This document shows, piece after piece, positions 9,067-20,034 of a stretch of 64,000 bases of DNA. The translations under genes and the position numbers were made by a program. The stretch is from Nocardioides sp. zg-1228 (GTDB lineage: Bacteria > Actinomycetota > Actinomycetes > Propionibacteriales > Nocardioidaceae). Location: the NCBI RefSeq assembly GCF_017086465.1, contig NZ_CP070961.1:2356001-2420000 (forward strand), given 5' to 3'. The stretch's first letter is position 1, and each line of letters begins with the position of its first letter. The notes below the pieces were generated by a model, which had not been told where the DNA came from, searched no databases, and worked only from the letters and a program-made list of their open reading frames with translations.

Positions 9067-9100
9067 CCGAGCGACACTACCGAGCGATGCGGGGCCGCGC

Positions 9101-9610
9101 TCAGGCTCCGGGCCAGGCGTCGGCGAGCAGTGCGCGGGTGTCCTCGAGCAGCTGGGGGAGCATCTTGGTGCCCCCGACGACGGTGATGAAGTTGGCGTCG
9201 CCGGTCCACCGCGGCACCACGTGCTGGTGCAGGTGCTCCGACAGCGAGCCGCCCGCGGACCGGCCGAGGTTGAGTCCGACGTTGAACGAGTCGGGCCGGC
9301 TCACCGCGCGCAGGGTGCGCAGCGCCTGCTGCGTCATCGTCATCAGCTCGGTCGCCTCCTCGGTCGTGAGGTCGGCGAGGTCGGCGACGTGGCGGTAGGG
9401 CAGCACCATCAGGTGGCCGGGGTTGTAGGGGTGCAGGTTGAGCACGACGTACGTCGACGCGCCGCGCGCGACGACCAGCGACTCGTCGTCGGGGTGCGAC
9501 GGGATCGCGCAGAACGGGCAGCCGTCGTCGTCGACCGCCGTGCGGACGTACGCCATCCGGTGGGGCGTCCAGATCCGCTCGAGCCCGCCGCCACTCGTCC
9601 CACCAGTCAT
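9101..9610 (-). CDS. HIT domain nucleotide hydrolase/transferase
   Basis: A 169-residue histidine-triad protein (dinucleoside polyphosphate hydrolase or Ap4A phosphorylase-like). It contains the zinc-type CPFC motif near residue 31, LNLHPYNPGHLMVLPYRH, and the catalytic triad HLHQHVVPRW near residue 123. I chose the ATG at 9610 (MTGGTSGGG) over the longer frame because family homology begins at LERIWTPHRMAYV. It belongs to the conserved HIT-phosphatidyltransferase-pdxS neighbourhood of actinobacteria, here with two extra genes between. Confidence 0.92.
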   Translation of the reverse strand: MTGGTSGGGLERIWTPHRMAYVRTAVDDDGCPFCAIPSHPDDESLVVARGASTYVVLNLHPYNPGHLMVLPYRHVADLADLTTEEATELMTMTQQALRTLRAVSRPDSFNVGLNLGRSAGGSLSEHLHQHVVPRWTGDANFITVVGGTKMLPQLLEDTRALLADAWPGA

Positions 9611-9633
9611 GGCAGCGATCCTAGGGTGGGCCC

Positions 9634-10167
9634 ATGACGTCGATCCGACCGGCACGCGACGCCGACATGGGTGCCGTCGCGGACCTGTGGCACGAAGGGT
9701 GGCACGACGGACACGCGGGGCACGTGCCCGGCGGGCTGACCGCCGCGCGCACCCTCGCGGCCTTCCACGAGCGCACGCCGCCCAGGGTGGCGGACACGAC
9801 GGTCGCGGTCGCCGACGACGGGTCGCTGCAGGGGTTCGTGATGGTCGTGGACGACGAGGTGGAGCAGCTCTTCGTCGCCCGGTCGGCGCGCGGCGCCGGG
9901 GTCGCGGAGGACCTCCTCGCCGAGGCCGAGCGCCAGGTGGCCGCCACCGGGCACGAGACCGCCTGGCTGGCGGTGGTGGTCGGCAACGTGCGGGCGCGCC
10001 GGTTCTACGAGCGCTGCGGGTGGGCGGACCGCGGCGACCTGCCCTACGAGGTGGCGGCCGGCGACCAGACGTTCGTCTCGCCGTGCCGGAGGTACGAGAA
10101 GCCCGTGCGCCGAACGCCCAGCGGTGCGGACTCCAACAGTGGGATAGTGCCTCGCACTCACCGCTGA
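9634..10167 (+). CDS. GNAT-family N-acetyltransferase
   Basis: A 177-residue acetyl-CoA-dependent acyltransferase. It has motif A VEQLFVARSARGAGVAEDLL (about residues 71-90, with R-x-x-G-x-G/A) and motif B VVVGNVRARRFYERCGW. The substrate is unknown. It diverges from the HIT gene with a 23-bp gap, so the promoters overlap. The last 25 residues (after CRRYEKPV) are low complexity. Confidence 0.85.
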   Translation: MTSIRPARDADMGAVADLWHEGWHDGHAGHVPGGLTAARTLAAFHERTPPRVADTTVAVADDGSLQGFVMVVDDEVEQLFVARSARGAGVAEDLLAEAERQVAATGHETAWLAVVVGNVRARRFYERCGWADRGDLPYEVAAGDQTFVSPCRRYEKPVRRTPSGADSNSGIVPRTHR

Positions 10168-10188
10168 CCGAACCGGGGGAACACCACC

Positions 10189-10764
10189 ATGACCACGTCC
10201 CGGACCACCAGGCTGCTGACCGCGCCGATCGCCTGCGTGCTCGCGATCGCCCTGGGCACCACCGCGCCGGCGTCCGCCTCGAGCACCACCAAGCAGGATC
10301 CCCGGAACGACGTCGTCCTCGGCGACGCGAACCGCGGCCTCGACCTGGCGGCCGTGCAGCTCAAGACCCAGCACCGCAAGAAGAGCATCCGCGTCACCTT
10401 CAAGCTGCACTCGCCGGTGTCCTCCGCCGCCACCCTGATGAAGCCGGGCGGCGTGGCAGTGGAGTTCATCAAGAACAAGCGGATCTGGCGCATCGTGCGG
10501 ATCGCCACGACGGACGGGGTCCTGGGCAGTGACGTGTGCAGCTATGCCAGGAGCGGGGAGGTCATCGAGCCCTACGACTGCAGCACGCTGCCGGTCACCC
10601 AGGTCGATGCCACGACCTATCGCACCGTCGTCGAGCTCAGGCAGGTCAAGAAGGGCGCCAAGGTGCTGCAGTGGACGGCAGGGTCGATGGACTTCAGCGC
10701 CGGCACACCCGTGGTGGACTCGCTGACGGCCAAGGACCGCAGGCCGTTCCGCTGGCGGCTCTGA
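10189..10764 (+). CDS. Secreted protein of unknown function
   Basis: A 191-residue protein with a clear Sec signal peptide (TTSRTTRLLTAPIACVLAIAL, cleavage near ASA-SS, residue 31). The mature part is predicted to be mainly beta strand and starts DPRNDVVLGDANRGLDL. That layout is shared with many actinobacterial secreted proteins in which a D-x-x-N-D/D-x-x-x-G-x-D-L segment begins a small beta-sandwich. No catalytic motif is visible. A GGGGGAA ribosome-binding site precedes the ATG. I do not recognise the function. Confidence 0.7.
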   Translation: MTTSRTTRLLTAPIACVLAIALGTTAPASASSTTKQDPRNDVVLGDANRGLDLAAVQLKTQHRKKSIRVTFKLHSPVSSAATLMKPGGVAVEFIKNKRIWRIVRIATTDGVLGSDVCSYARSGEVIEPYDCSTLPVTQVDATTYRTVVELRQVKKGAKVLQWTAGSMDFSAGTPVVDSLTAKDRRPFRWRL

Positions 10765-10794
10765 CCTGGACCGACCTGTCGGGCACGGTGATGG

Positions 10795-11685
10795 CTAGGT
10801 AGCGACGCCGAGCGCGGCGAGGCGTCGCCGGGCGTCGGTGAGGCCCTTTTCGTTGTCGGCGCGGTCGACTCCCCCGGTGCGGTCGTCGGACGCCAGCCGG
10901 CCGGCGAAGTAGACGCCCTGCACGGCCTCTCGGAAGCGGCTGAACGCGTCGAGGTGGCGCATCTCCTCGGCGCGGAGTGGGCCGCTCGCCAGGTAGGTGC
11001 GCAGGAAGCGCGAGGCGTGCTCCCGGCCGCCGAGGTACATGACGGCGGACGCGACGTCGTAGAGGACAGGCCCCCGCCGCGCCCCCGCCCAGTCGACCAG
11101 GCCCGTGACGCCCGAGCGGTCGTCGTGGAGGAACGCCTCGGGTGCGGGGTCGGTGTGCAGAGTCGCCCAGGTCACGGTCAGGGCGTCGGTCTCGGCCCGC
11201 ACCGCCTCGATGGCTGCCACGAGCCACGGATGAGCGGTCACGCCGGGCATCCGTGGGTCGAGCCAGTCCGTCGCGAAGGCGGCGGGGCTGGGCCCCGGCG
11301 CCGGGTCCGAGGCCGCGTGGACACCGGCGAGCGTGCTCGCGATCCACTCCTGCTCCTCGTCGGCCTCTCCGTCCAGCTCCCGGCCGGGCACGTGCCGGAG
11401 CAGCGCGAGCGGCGGGTCGGTCAGGATCATCCGGCCGTCACGGGTGGGGACCGGATGCCCGGTGACGAAGCCCGACCGGGCGAGCGTCGTCGCGACCTCT
11501 CCCCCGGTGGCCAGATCCGCTGCGGCTGCTCGTGACACCGCCTTGGCGACGTACGTCGAGCCCTCGTGCTCGACGAGCCAGGTCTCCGAGTTCATCCCAC
11601 CCCCCAACGACGTGACCGCGGCGCCGCTCATGCCCCAGAAGGTCTCCAGCAGGTCGCTCGGGCTCGTCCCGCGGCGTCCGGTCAC
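10795..11685 (-). CDS. Aminoglycoside phosphotransferase (APH/choline kinase)-like protein
   Basis: A 296-residue kinase-fold protein. The N-lobe contains GGGMNSETWLV and YVAKAV (ATP-binding Lys). The C-lobe carries a Brenner-like HTDPAPEAFLHD (canonical HGD-x-x-x-x-N, with the Asn position replaced) and GLVDWAGARRGPVLYDVASAV (the DxD/DFG-equivalent Asp). It could phosphorylate a small hydroxylated metabolite; a role in drug resistance is not shown. The start is a GTG at 11685 that overlaps the stop of the DUF402 gene (GTGA), so the two are coupled. Confidence 0.8.
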   Translation of the reverse strand: MTGRRGTSPSDLLETFWGMSGAAVTSLGGGMNSETWLVEHEGSTYVAKAVSRAAAADLATGGEVATTLARSGFVTGHPVPTRDGRMILTDPPLALLRHVPGRELDGEADEEQEWIASTLAGVHAASDPAPGPSPAAFATDWLDPRMPGVTAHPWLVAAIEAVRAETDALTVTWATLHTDPAPEAFLHDDRSGVTGLVDWAGARRGPVLYDVASAVMYLGGREHASRFLRTYLASGPLRAEEMRHLDAFSRFREAVQGVYFAGRLASDDRTGGVDRADNEKGLTDARRRLAALGVAT

Positions 11686-12248
11686 GACGGGCCGTCCGTG
11701 CCGCTGCTGGGGGCGGTGGGCGACCAGTCGGTCCACGCGGACCACCAGTGCTCGTCGCGGTCGAGCGACGCTTCGACGTGCGCCGCCTCGGCGAGGACAT
11801 CGAGGACCGTCTGCGGAGAGATGCGCCCCTCGACCCGCTGGTGGTGCAGGTCCGCCACGTCCTTCCAGCGCCGCTGGCCCGAGGCGTCCACGACGAGGTC
11901 CAGCCCGTAGTCGTCGGTGTCGATGTGCCCGGGGCCGCGTTTCAGCGGTGCCTCGAAGTTGATGTACCAGTGACGGAACGAGCCGTCGGGATCGAAGAAC
12001 TTCCACACGCTGTAGAGGTCACCGGCTCGGTAGAGCTGGAGCACGATCGCACCACGCCACTCCGAGTGCATCGCCCACGGGTGCACCCCGAACGGGTGAG
12101 CCGGGAAGGTGAACGCCGAGCCCGGGTCGAGCCGGACGGCCAGCCGGTCCCCGTCGTCGTGCACCACGGTCACCGGCGAGGTGAGCCACGCTCGGCCGTG
12201 CAGCACTTCGCGTCGCTCGATGACGTGGCCGGTCCGGAAGGGAGGCAT
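11682..12248 (-). CDS. DUF402 (FomD-like) protein
   Basis: A 188-residue protein with the DUF402/FomD fold. The core reads VWKFFDPDGSFRHWYINFEAP and DTDDYGLDLVVDASG, giving the conserved Trp, Tyr-Ile-Asn and acidic D-x-x-L-D-L-V-V-D residues. Characterised relatives hydrolyse nucleoside di- or triphosphates or CMP-phosphonate adducts with divalent metal. It overlaps the kinase-like gene downstream, suggesting that both act on the same substrate, but neither can be assigned. Confidence 0.85.
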   Translation of the reverse strand: MPPFRTGHVIERREVLHGRAWLTSPVTVVHDDGDRLAVRLDPGSAFTFPAHPFGVHPWAMHSEWRGAIVLQLYRAGDLYSVWKFFDPDGSFRHWYINFEAPLKRGPGHIDTDDYGLDLVVDASGQRRWKDVADLHHQRVEGRISPQTVLDVLAEAAHVEASLDRDEHWWSAWTDWSPTAPSSGTDGPS

Positions 12249-12329
12249 GGTCGGACCCTAGGGGACCGGACGTACCGGTGGCCCCGCCACCGGGCCGGTG
12301 GCCGGGTGTGGGACGGGGTCGTCGATCCG

Positions 12330-12540
12330 GTGGTGTTGAGGTCGACGACCGCCTTGATGGTGACCGTGGTGCTGGAGTCGGCACACCAGGCGCGGACGTG
12401 GTCGAGCGGGACCGGCCGCCGCCCGTCCTCCACCCGAGCAGCGCCACTAGGACAGTCCCGTCCCCGCTGGGACACCCGGATCCGGGTGGTTGAGCGGGGA
12501 CGTGACCGCTTGAGCACCCCTCGTAGACCGTGGCGTGGGG
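12330..12540 (-). pseudogene. Remnant of a DUF222/HNH endonuclease gene
   Basis: Read on the minus strand, PHATVYEG (around 12519-12539) and VPTPAP-like / TVTIKAVVDLNT segments align with RHATVHD and KVTIKPVIDLTT of the intact DUF222/HNH protein at 37.8-39.2 kb. About 150 codons that should lie between are gone, and the conserved blocks are in different frames. The HNH part is absent. In the middle sits an 80-bp block also present in the larger pseudogene at 50.2 kb. The rest of the 320-bp gap between DUF402 and the aminotransferase holds nothing else I can support. Confidence 0.7.
12430..12509 (-). repeat. 80-bp palindromic element, copy 1
   Basis: The core 12460-12501 is an interrupted palindrome: GTCCCCGCT, five bases, ACCCGGATCCGGGT (itself a 14-bp palindrome), five bases, AGCGGGGAC. 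Flanks inside the 80 bp are also conserved with the copy at 50171-50250; I count only about five mismatches over the block. Both copies sit at the same point of a decayed DUF222/HNH gene. Confidence 0.8.
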
Positions 12541-12568
12541 CGGGGCGACGAGCCGCGACCTACGCGAG

Positions 12569-13729
12569 CTACGTCCAGGCCTTCGCCAGCCGCGCCACGA
12601 TCTCGGTGAGCCGGTCGGGCGAGGTGGCGAAGTTGAGCCGCACGTGGCCGGTGGTGCCGGGGGCGTAGGACTCCCCTGCGCTGACCTGCACACGGCCACG
12701 CTCGAGGGCGACGGCGGCGGCGTCCGCGTGGCCGTAGGCGGACGCGTCGAGCCAGGCGAGGTAGGTCGCCTCGACGGGGCGCATCCGCACCTCGGGCAGG
12801 TGGGTGGCGAGCAGCTCGCCGAGCAGGGCGCGCTGCTGGTCGAGGCGATCGACGAGCGAGGCGAGCCACGGGTCGCCCAGGCCGTAGGCCGCCCGGGCGG
12901 CGATCGCCCCGAGCGGCGAGTGCGAGTCGTTGCGCGCCATCGGCTGGTCCGCGAGCAGGGAACGGTCGGCCGCGGACGGCACGACGAGCTGCGCGCACCG
13001 CAGCCCGGCGGTGTTGAACGCCTTCGACGCGGCCACCACGGCCACTGCGTGGTCGTGGGTGCCCTCGACCGACAGGTAGGAGACGTGCTCGGCGCCGGGC
13101 AGGACGAGCGGCGCGTGGATCTCGTCGCTCACCACCCGCGCCCCGTGGCGCACGACCACGTCGCGGATGCCCTCGAGCTCGGCGCGGGTGAAGACGCGGC
13201 CCCACGGGTTGTGGGGCTGGGTCAGCAGCAGCGTCCGGGCCCCCTCGGCGAAGAGGCGGTCGAGCCGATCGAGGTCGATCTCGGCCCGCTCGGCGGACGC
13301 GGGCACGTCGAGGCGCACCTCCTCGCGGCCCGTGACGCTCGCCAGCCCGAACTGCGCGTTGTAGCCCGGCGTCGGGAAGACGACGCCGCCGGGCCCGCTC
13401 AGCACGTCGAGCGCGAGCCGCACGCCCGCCGTCACGTCGACCACCGGGATCACCGCCTCGGGCTCCGGCGCCCAGCCGACGTGCCGCGCCGACCAGCCGG
13501 CGTACGCCTCGGCGAGGGCGGGGTCGAAGCCGTAGAGCGGGTAGCCGGTGATGCCGTCGGCGAGCGCCTGCTGCACCGCGCCGAGCACCACAGGGTCGAC
13601 GGCGTAGTCCATCTCGGCGACCCACGCCGGGAGCACGTCGTCGGGCACGCCCCACTTGAGCGGCAGCGCGCGGCGCGCCTGCTCGTCGGTCAGGTCGACG
13701 ACCGGGCGCCGCTCCCCCGCGTCCCCCAC
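12569..13729 (-). CDS. MalY/PatB-like PLP-dependent aminotransferase/C-S lyase
   Basis: A 386-residue fold-type I PLP enzyme. LPLKWG and LPAWVAEMDYAVDP at the N-terminus, GITGYPLYG, the substrate/PLP loop QPHNPWGRVF, VSDEIHAPLV (PLP-binding Asp) and the Schiff-base lysine in ASKAFNTAGLRCAQ are those of the MalY/PatB subgroup. These are usually cystathionine beta-lyases (cystathionine to homocysteine) and sometimes act on other C-S bonds. It begins seven bases after the thrS stop, so it is co-transcribed with thrS. The exact substrate is inference from the family. Confidence 0.88.
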   Translation of the reverse strand: MGDAGERRPVVDLTDEQARRALPLKWGVPDDVLPAWVAEMDYAVDPVVLGAVQQALADGITGYPLYGFDPALAEAYAGWSARHVGWAPEPEAVIPVVDVTAGVRLALDVLSGPGGVVFPTPGYNAQFGLASVTGREEVRLDVPASAERAEIDLDRLDRLFAEGARTLLLTQPHNPWGRVFTRAELEGIRDVVVRHGARVVSDEIHAPLVLPGAEHVSYLSVEGTHDHAVAVVAASKAFNTAGLRCAQLVVPSAADRSLLADQPMARNDSHSPLGAIAARAAYGLGDPWLASLVDRLDQQRALLGELLATHLPEVRMRPVEATYLAWLDASAYGHADAAAVALERGRVQVSAGESYAPGTTGHVRLNFATSPDRLTEIVARLAKAWT

Positions 13730-13736
13730 CCCGGGC

Positions 13737-15740
13737 TCAGACCTGCTCGCGCGAGGCCACCGCGGCCGCCACCCGCTCGATCGCCTCGGCCAACGGCACG
13801 CCGTTGTCCTGGCGGCCGTCGCGGTAGCGGAACGACACGGCGCCCGCCTCGACGTCGTTGTCGCCGGCGATCATCATGAACGGCACCTTGGCCAGCTGGG
13901 CGTTGCGGATCTTCTTCTGCATCCGGTCGTCGGAGTCGTCGACCTCGACCCGCAGCCCCTGCGCCTTCATCTGCCGCGCGATGTCGAACAGGTAGTCGTT
14001 GTGCCGCTCGGCGATCGGGATGCCCTGCACCTGGACGGGAGCCAGCCAGGGCGGGAACGCGCCGGCGTAGTGCTCGACGAGGACGCCGATGAACCGCTCG
14101 ATCGAGCCGAACTTCGCCGAGTGGATCATCACCGGCTGCTGCCGGGTGCCGTCGGCGGCGACGTACTCGAGGTTGAAGCGGTCGACGGCCGGCTGGTTGA
14201 AGTCGTACTGGATCGTGGACATCTGCCAGGTGCGCCCGATGGCGTCCTTGGCCTGCACCGAGATCTTGGGGCCGTAGAAGGCGGCACCACCCGGGTCGGG
14301 CACGAGGTCGACGCCGAACTTGCGCGCGGCGGTCTCGAGCACCGACGTCGCGGTCTCCCACTGGTCGTCGGAGCCGATGAACTTGTCGGGCTTGGAGTCG
14401 TCGCGCGTCGACAGCTCGAAGTAGTAGTCGTCGAGCCCGAAGTCGCGCAGCAGGCCGGTGACGAAGGTCAGCAGGTGCTCGACCTCGGCGGGAGCCTGCT
14501 CCGGGGTGACGTAGGAGTGCGAGTCGTCCTGGGTCATCGCCCGCACGCGGGTCAGGCCGTGCACCACGCCGGACTTCTCGTAGCGGTAGACCGACCCGAA
14601 CTCGAAGAACCGCAGCGGCAGCTCGCGGTAGGAGCGCTGCCGGGAGCGGTAGATGAGGTTGTGCATGGGGCAGTTCATCGCCTTGAGGCGGTATTCGGCG
14701 TGCTCCATCTCCATCGGCGGGAACATGGTGTCCGCGTAGTAGGGCAGGTGCCCGGAGGTGTGGAACAGCCCGTCCTTGCTGATGTGCGGGGTGCCGACGT
14801 AGTCGAAGCCCTCCTCGAGGTGCCGGCGGCGGACGTAGTCCTCCATCTCCCGCTTGATGACGCCACCCTTGGGGTGGAACACCGCCATGCCCGACCCGAT
14901 CTCGTCGGGGAACGAGTAGAGGTCGAGCTCGCGACCGAGCTTGCGGTGGTCGCGGCGCTCGGCCTCCTCGAGGCGGTGCAGGTGCTCCTCGAGCGCCTCC
15001 TTGGTCTCCCAGGCGGTGCCGTAGATGCGCTGGAGCTGCTTGTTCTTCTCGTCGCCGCGCCAGTAGGCCGCCGCTGAGCGCATCAGCTTGAACGCCGGGA
15101 TCCGCTTGGTCGTCGGCAGGTGCGGGCCGCGGCACAGGTCGGACCACGCGACGTCGCCGTTGCGCCGGACGTTGTCGTAGATGGTGAGCTCGCCGCCGCC
15201 GACCTCGACGCTGGCGCCCTCGCCGATCGACTCCGGGTCCTCGGCGCCCGCGCCGCCCTTGAGCCCGATCAGCTCGATCTTGTAGGGCTCGTCCTTGAGC
15301 TCGTCGAGCGCCTCGGCATCGGTGGTCACCCGGCGCTCGAACCGCTGGCCCTCCTTGATGATCTTGCGCATCGCGGTCTCGATCTTGGCGAGGTCCTCGG
15401 GCACGAACGGGGTCTCGACGTCGAAGTCGTAGTAGAAGCCGTTGGTGATCGGCGGGCCGATCCCGAGCCGGGCCTCGGGCCAGATCTGCTGCACCGCCTG
15501 CGCCAGCACGTGGGCGGTCGAGTGGCGCAGGATGTCGCGACCGTCGGGGCTGTCGATCGCCACGCCCTCGACCTCGTCGCCGTCGACGAGCTCGTAGGCG
15601 AGGTCCTTGAGCGTGCCGTCGACGCGCGCGGCGATGACGTCGGCGTCGTCGCGGAACAGCTCCCACGCCTTGGTGCCGGTCGTGACCGTGGTCTCCGCAC
15701 GCTGATCGGCGTGGACGCGGACGACCTTGATGTCGGGCAC
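13737..15740 (-). CDS. thrS: Threonyl-tRNA synthetase
   Basis: A 667-residue class II synthetase that charges tRNA-Thr. It carries in order an N-terminal TGS domain, the editing/second additional domain with [11 protein letters not shown] (zinc-dependent deacylase histidines), the catalytic core with [10 protein letters not shown] (zinc Cys) and class II motif 2 and 3 regions ([31 protein letters not shown]), and the anticodon-binding domain. The start is the GTG at 15740 with AGGAG seven bases upstream; the longer open frame has no homology. It leads the minus-strand unit that continues into the MalY-like gene. Confidence 0.97.
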   Translation of the reverse strand: MPDIKVVRVHADQRAETTVTTGTKAWELFRDDADVIAARVDGTLKDLAYELVDGDEVEGVAIDSPDGRDILRHSTAHVLAQAVQQIWPEARLGIGPPITNGFYYDFDVETPFVPEDLAKIETAMRKIIKEGQRFERRVTTDAEALDELKDEPYKIELIGLKGGAGAEDPESIGEGASVEVGGGELTIYDNVRRNGDVAWSDLCRGPHLPTTKRIPAFKLMRSAAAYWRGDEKNKQLQRIYGTAWETKEALEEHLHRLEEAERRDHRKLGRELDLYSFPDEIGSGMAVFHPKGGVIKREMEDYVRRRHLEEGFDYVGTPHISKDGLFHTSGHLPYYADTMFPPMEMEHAEYRLKAMNCPMHNLIYRSRQRSYRELPLRFFEFGSVYRYEKSGVVHGLTRVRAMTQDDSHSYVTPEQAPAEVEHLLTFVTGLLRDFGLDDYYFELSTRDDSKPDKFIGSDDQWETATSVLETAARKFGVDLVPDPGGAAFYGPKISVQAKDAIGRTWQMSTIQYDFNQPAVDRFNLEYVAADGTRQQPVMIHSAKFGSIERFIGVLVEHYAGAFPPWLAPVQVQGIPIAERHNDYLFDIARQMKAQGLRVEVDDSDDRMQKKIRNAQLAKVPFMMIAGDNDVEAGAVSFRYRDGRQDNGVPLAEAIERVAAAVASREQV

Positions 15741-15837
15741 GAGAGCTCCTGGAAGAGGTGGGACGGGATGTCGATGCGAGCCTATCGGCCGGGCTGCGGC
15801 CGGCTCACCCCGGTTTCGGCGTCCCACCTCGACTCGG

Positions 15838-18105
<2,268 letters not shown>

Positions 18106-18199
18106 GCACTCTCCTGGGGTCGGTGGGGCTGGTGCTTCCTGTTCCCCCGAGGTGGGGGTCCATGCGCCCGACCGCGGTCCGATCACGACCCGACCGCGA

Positions 18200-19150
18200 T
18201 CAGCCGCCCTTGATCCGCCGGCGGGCCAGCGCCACCGCGTTGGCGCCGATGGCGAGCAGCGCGCTGCCGTGACCGCCGCGCAGGCGGTTGTGCTCCTGGC
18301 GCGAGCCCAGCACGTTGCCCGGACCGGGCGTCACGTCGACCGTCTGGTCCTGGGCCGCGAGGGCGAACAACGGGCCGACGAGCCGGTCGTAGGCCCACGG
18401 CACGGCCGTGAAGCCGAGGCGGATCACCTGGTTGGCGAGGCCGACCTGGCCGCCGCGGCCTCCGTCGACCACGCCGAGGGCGCGCGCGGCGACGCGCTCG
18501 GGGGTCGTGACCGGGAAGGGTGGCCTCCCGGCCGCCCGGCCGTACGTCGCCGCCTGCCCGTAGATCGGCGTGTCGACGCCGCCGGGGGCGACGTAGCCGA
18601 TGCGCACCCCGGGGCGGTCGCGGTTGTCGACGCGGAGCTGGCGCACCAGGGCGCGCACCCCCCACTTGCTGAGGACGTAGGCGGCCATGTCGGGCACCGC
18701 GATGTGGCCGATGACGGACCCGACGAACACCAGGTCGCCGGTGCCCTGGGCGCGCAGCACCGGCAGCACGTGGCGCGCGAGGTTGACCGAGCCGAGCAGG
18801 TTGGTCGCCACCACCTGGTCGAAGACCTCGGCCGGCACCTCGTCCACCCGGCCGTAGGCGACCACGCCCGCACTGCCGATCACGACATCGACGGCGAGGT
18901 GCCGCGCGAGCGCGGCGGCGACGGCGGCCTCGACCTGCGCGTCGTCGCTGATGTCGGCCGGCGCGACCATCGTGGACGCCGCGCCGAGCCCGTCGCAGTC
19001 AAGCGCCACCCGCTCGAGCGCCTCGCGGCCGCGGGCCAGCAGGACGAGGTGGTCGCCACGGCGCGCGGCCTGGCGCGCGGCCGCCTCGCCGATGCCGCTG
19101 GAGGCACCGGTGACCATGACGACGCGGGGGGCGCGGGGGCGTGCGGGCAT
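18200..19150 (-). CDS. Short-chain dehydrogenase/reductase
   Basis: A 316-residue NAD(P)-dependent SDR with cofactor motif VTGASSGIG (residues 13-21), NLLGS, and catalytic residues Ser in VGSVIGHIA and Tyr-x-x-x-Lys in YVLSK. A C-terminal extension of about 80 residues beyond the usual 240-residue core ends in a basic ALARRRIKGG. The substrate is not predictable. It faces away from the small membrane-protein gene across a 200-bp gap that contains a perfect 12-bp palindrome. Confidence 0.88.
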   Translation of the reverse strand: MPARPRAPRVVMVTGASSGIGEAAARQAARRGDHLVLLARGREALERVALDCDGLGAASTMVAPADISDDAQVEAAVAAALARHLAVDVVIGSAGVVAYGRVDEVPAEVFDQVVATNLLGSVNLARHVLPVLRAQGTGDLVFVGSVIGHIAVPDMAAYVLSKWGVRALVRQLRVDNRDRPGVRIGYVAPGGVDTPIYGQAATYGRAAGRPPFPVTTPERVAARALGVVDGGRGGQVGLANQVIRLGFTAVPWAYDRLVGPLFALAAQDQTVDVTPGPGNVLGSRQEHNRLRGGHGSALLAIGANAVALARRRIKGG

Positions 19151-19236
19151 GCCAGCAGGTACCCCCGCCGGCGCGCGAGCAACGGCGCCGGAGAGGCACG
19201 ACCCCGACTTCAGGACGACATCCGCAGGACCCGACG

Positions 19237-19248
19237 GGACCTAGGTCC
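19237..19248. promoter_or_regulatory. 12-bp perfect palindrome, candidate operator
   Basis: GGACCTAGGTCC lies in the divergent gap between the SDR gene (start 19150) and the membrane-protein gene (start 19353). With its flanks it reads GGGAC-CTAG-GTCCT, close in shape to DosR/DevR-type boxes (GGGAC, four bases, GTCCC) but with one end base different. Which protein binds it is not known. Confidence 0.35.
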
Positions 19249-19352
19249 TCCCGGGTTGGGTGCCTTCGCCCCATGCGGGCGCACCTCGCTCGTCCCTAAC
19301 CTCGGACACGAGGCGGGGACGACCCAGTACCCGCCCTGACGGAAGGCACAAC

Positions 19353-19943
19353 ATGCGCGCGTTTCTCGACCGGCTCGTCTCCTGGACGGGCGTGGCCCTC
19401 GCCGTCGTTCTCCTTGTCGCTGGCGGTCTCCTGACGTGGGCCAGCTCGTTCATCGGCGACCAGGTCAACGACCAGCTCACGATGCAGGACATCGTGATGC
19501 CGGAAGGCGACGCCCTCGGCGGCCTGTCCGACGAGGACGTCAACGCCCTCGAGCCGCACGCCGGCAGCGTGATGGACACCGGCCCGGAGGCCCGCGCCTA
19601 CGCCGACCACTACATCCTCGCGCACATGAACACCTCGAGCGACGGTCGCACCTACCAGGAGGTGAGCGGCGAGTACCTGGCGCTCGACGACGAGGGCAAG
19701 GCGAGCGCCGAGGGCCAGGCCCTGGGCGGACTGCGCCAGTCGCTCTTCATGGGCAACACGCTCCGCGGCCTGCTCCTCTACGGCTACGCGTTCGCCACCA
19801 TCGGCACCATCGCCGGCTACGCAGCGATCGCCGCCTTCGCCGGTGCCATCGCCCTGCTGGCGCTCGCACTGCTCGGCCTGCGGCACGCGAAGCGCACCGC
19901 TGAGGAGGGCACCGCGACGGAGCGGCAGACGGTCCCCGTCTGA
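19353..19943 (+). CDS. Two-span membrane protein of unknown function
   Basis: A 196-residue protein with an N-terminal transmembrane helix (about residues 13-34, GVALAVVLLVAGGLLTWASS), an extracytoplasmic acidic segment of about 110 residues (DIVMPEGDALGGLSDEDV; YADHYILAHM), and a second hydrophobic helix (about 145-175), then a short basic/acidic tail. The ATG at 19353 follows GGAAGG; an upstream in-frame ATG is less likely. The extracytoplasmic part with the Y-A-x-x-Y-I-x-x-H-M segment is characteristic of a family seen in several actinobacteria. I can assign no function. Confidence 0.7.
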   Translation: MRAFLDRLVSWTGVALAVVLLVAGGLLTWASSFIGDQVNDQLTMQDIVMPEGDALGGLSDEDVNALEPHAGSVMDTGPEARAYADHYILAHMNTSSDGRTYQEVSGEYLALDDEGKASAEGQALGGLRQSLFMGNTLRGLLLYGYAFATIGTIAGYAAIAAFAGAIALLALALLGLRHAKRTAEEGTATERQTVPV

Positions 19944-19952
19944 CTCCCCCGC

Positions 19953-19992
19953 ACCCCGAGAAGGACCCCGAGAAGGACCCCGAGAAGGACCC
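19953..19992. repeat. 12-bp tandem repeat before a terminator
   Basis: Three exact copies of ACCCCGAGAAGG plus a partial fourth start nine bases after the membrane-protein stop codon. The last copy runs into the left arm of the terminator hairpin. Confidence 0.9.
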
Positions 19993-20016
19993 GGTCGCCC
20001 CACGGCGACCGGGTCC
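19987..20016 (+). terminator. Strong hairpin terminator, probably bidirectional
   Basis: A perfect 13-bp stem (GGACCCGGTCGCC with GGCGACCGGGTCC) and a four-base loop lie between the convergent membrane-protein and MerR genes. It has no long T-run, as is usual in high-GC actinobacteria. Confidence 0.8.
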
Positions 20017-20034
20017 TTCGGTCGTGTCCGGGGT

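Noticed and set aside
10795..12248. APH-like/DUF402 pair as an antibiotic resistance cassette
   Set aside because: The kinase motif is divergent (Asn of the Brenner motif replaced) and no mobile element or known resistance gene is adjacent.
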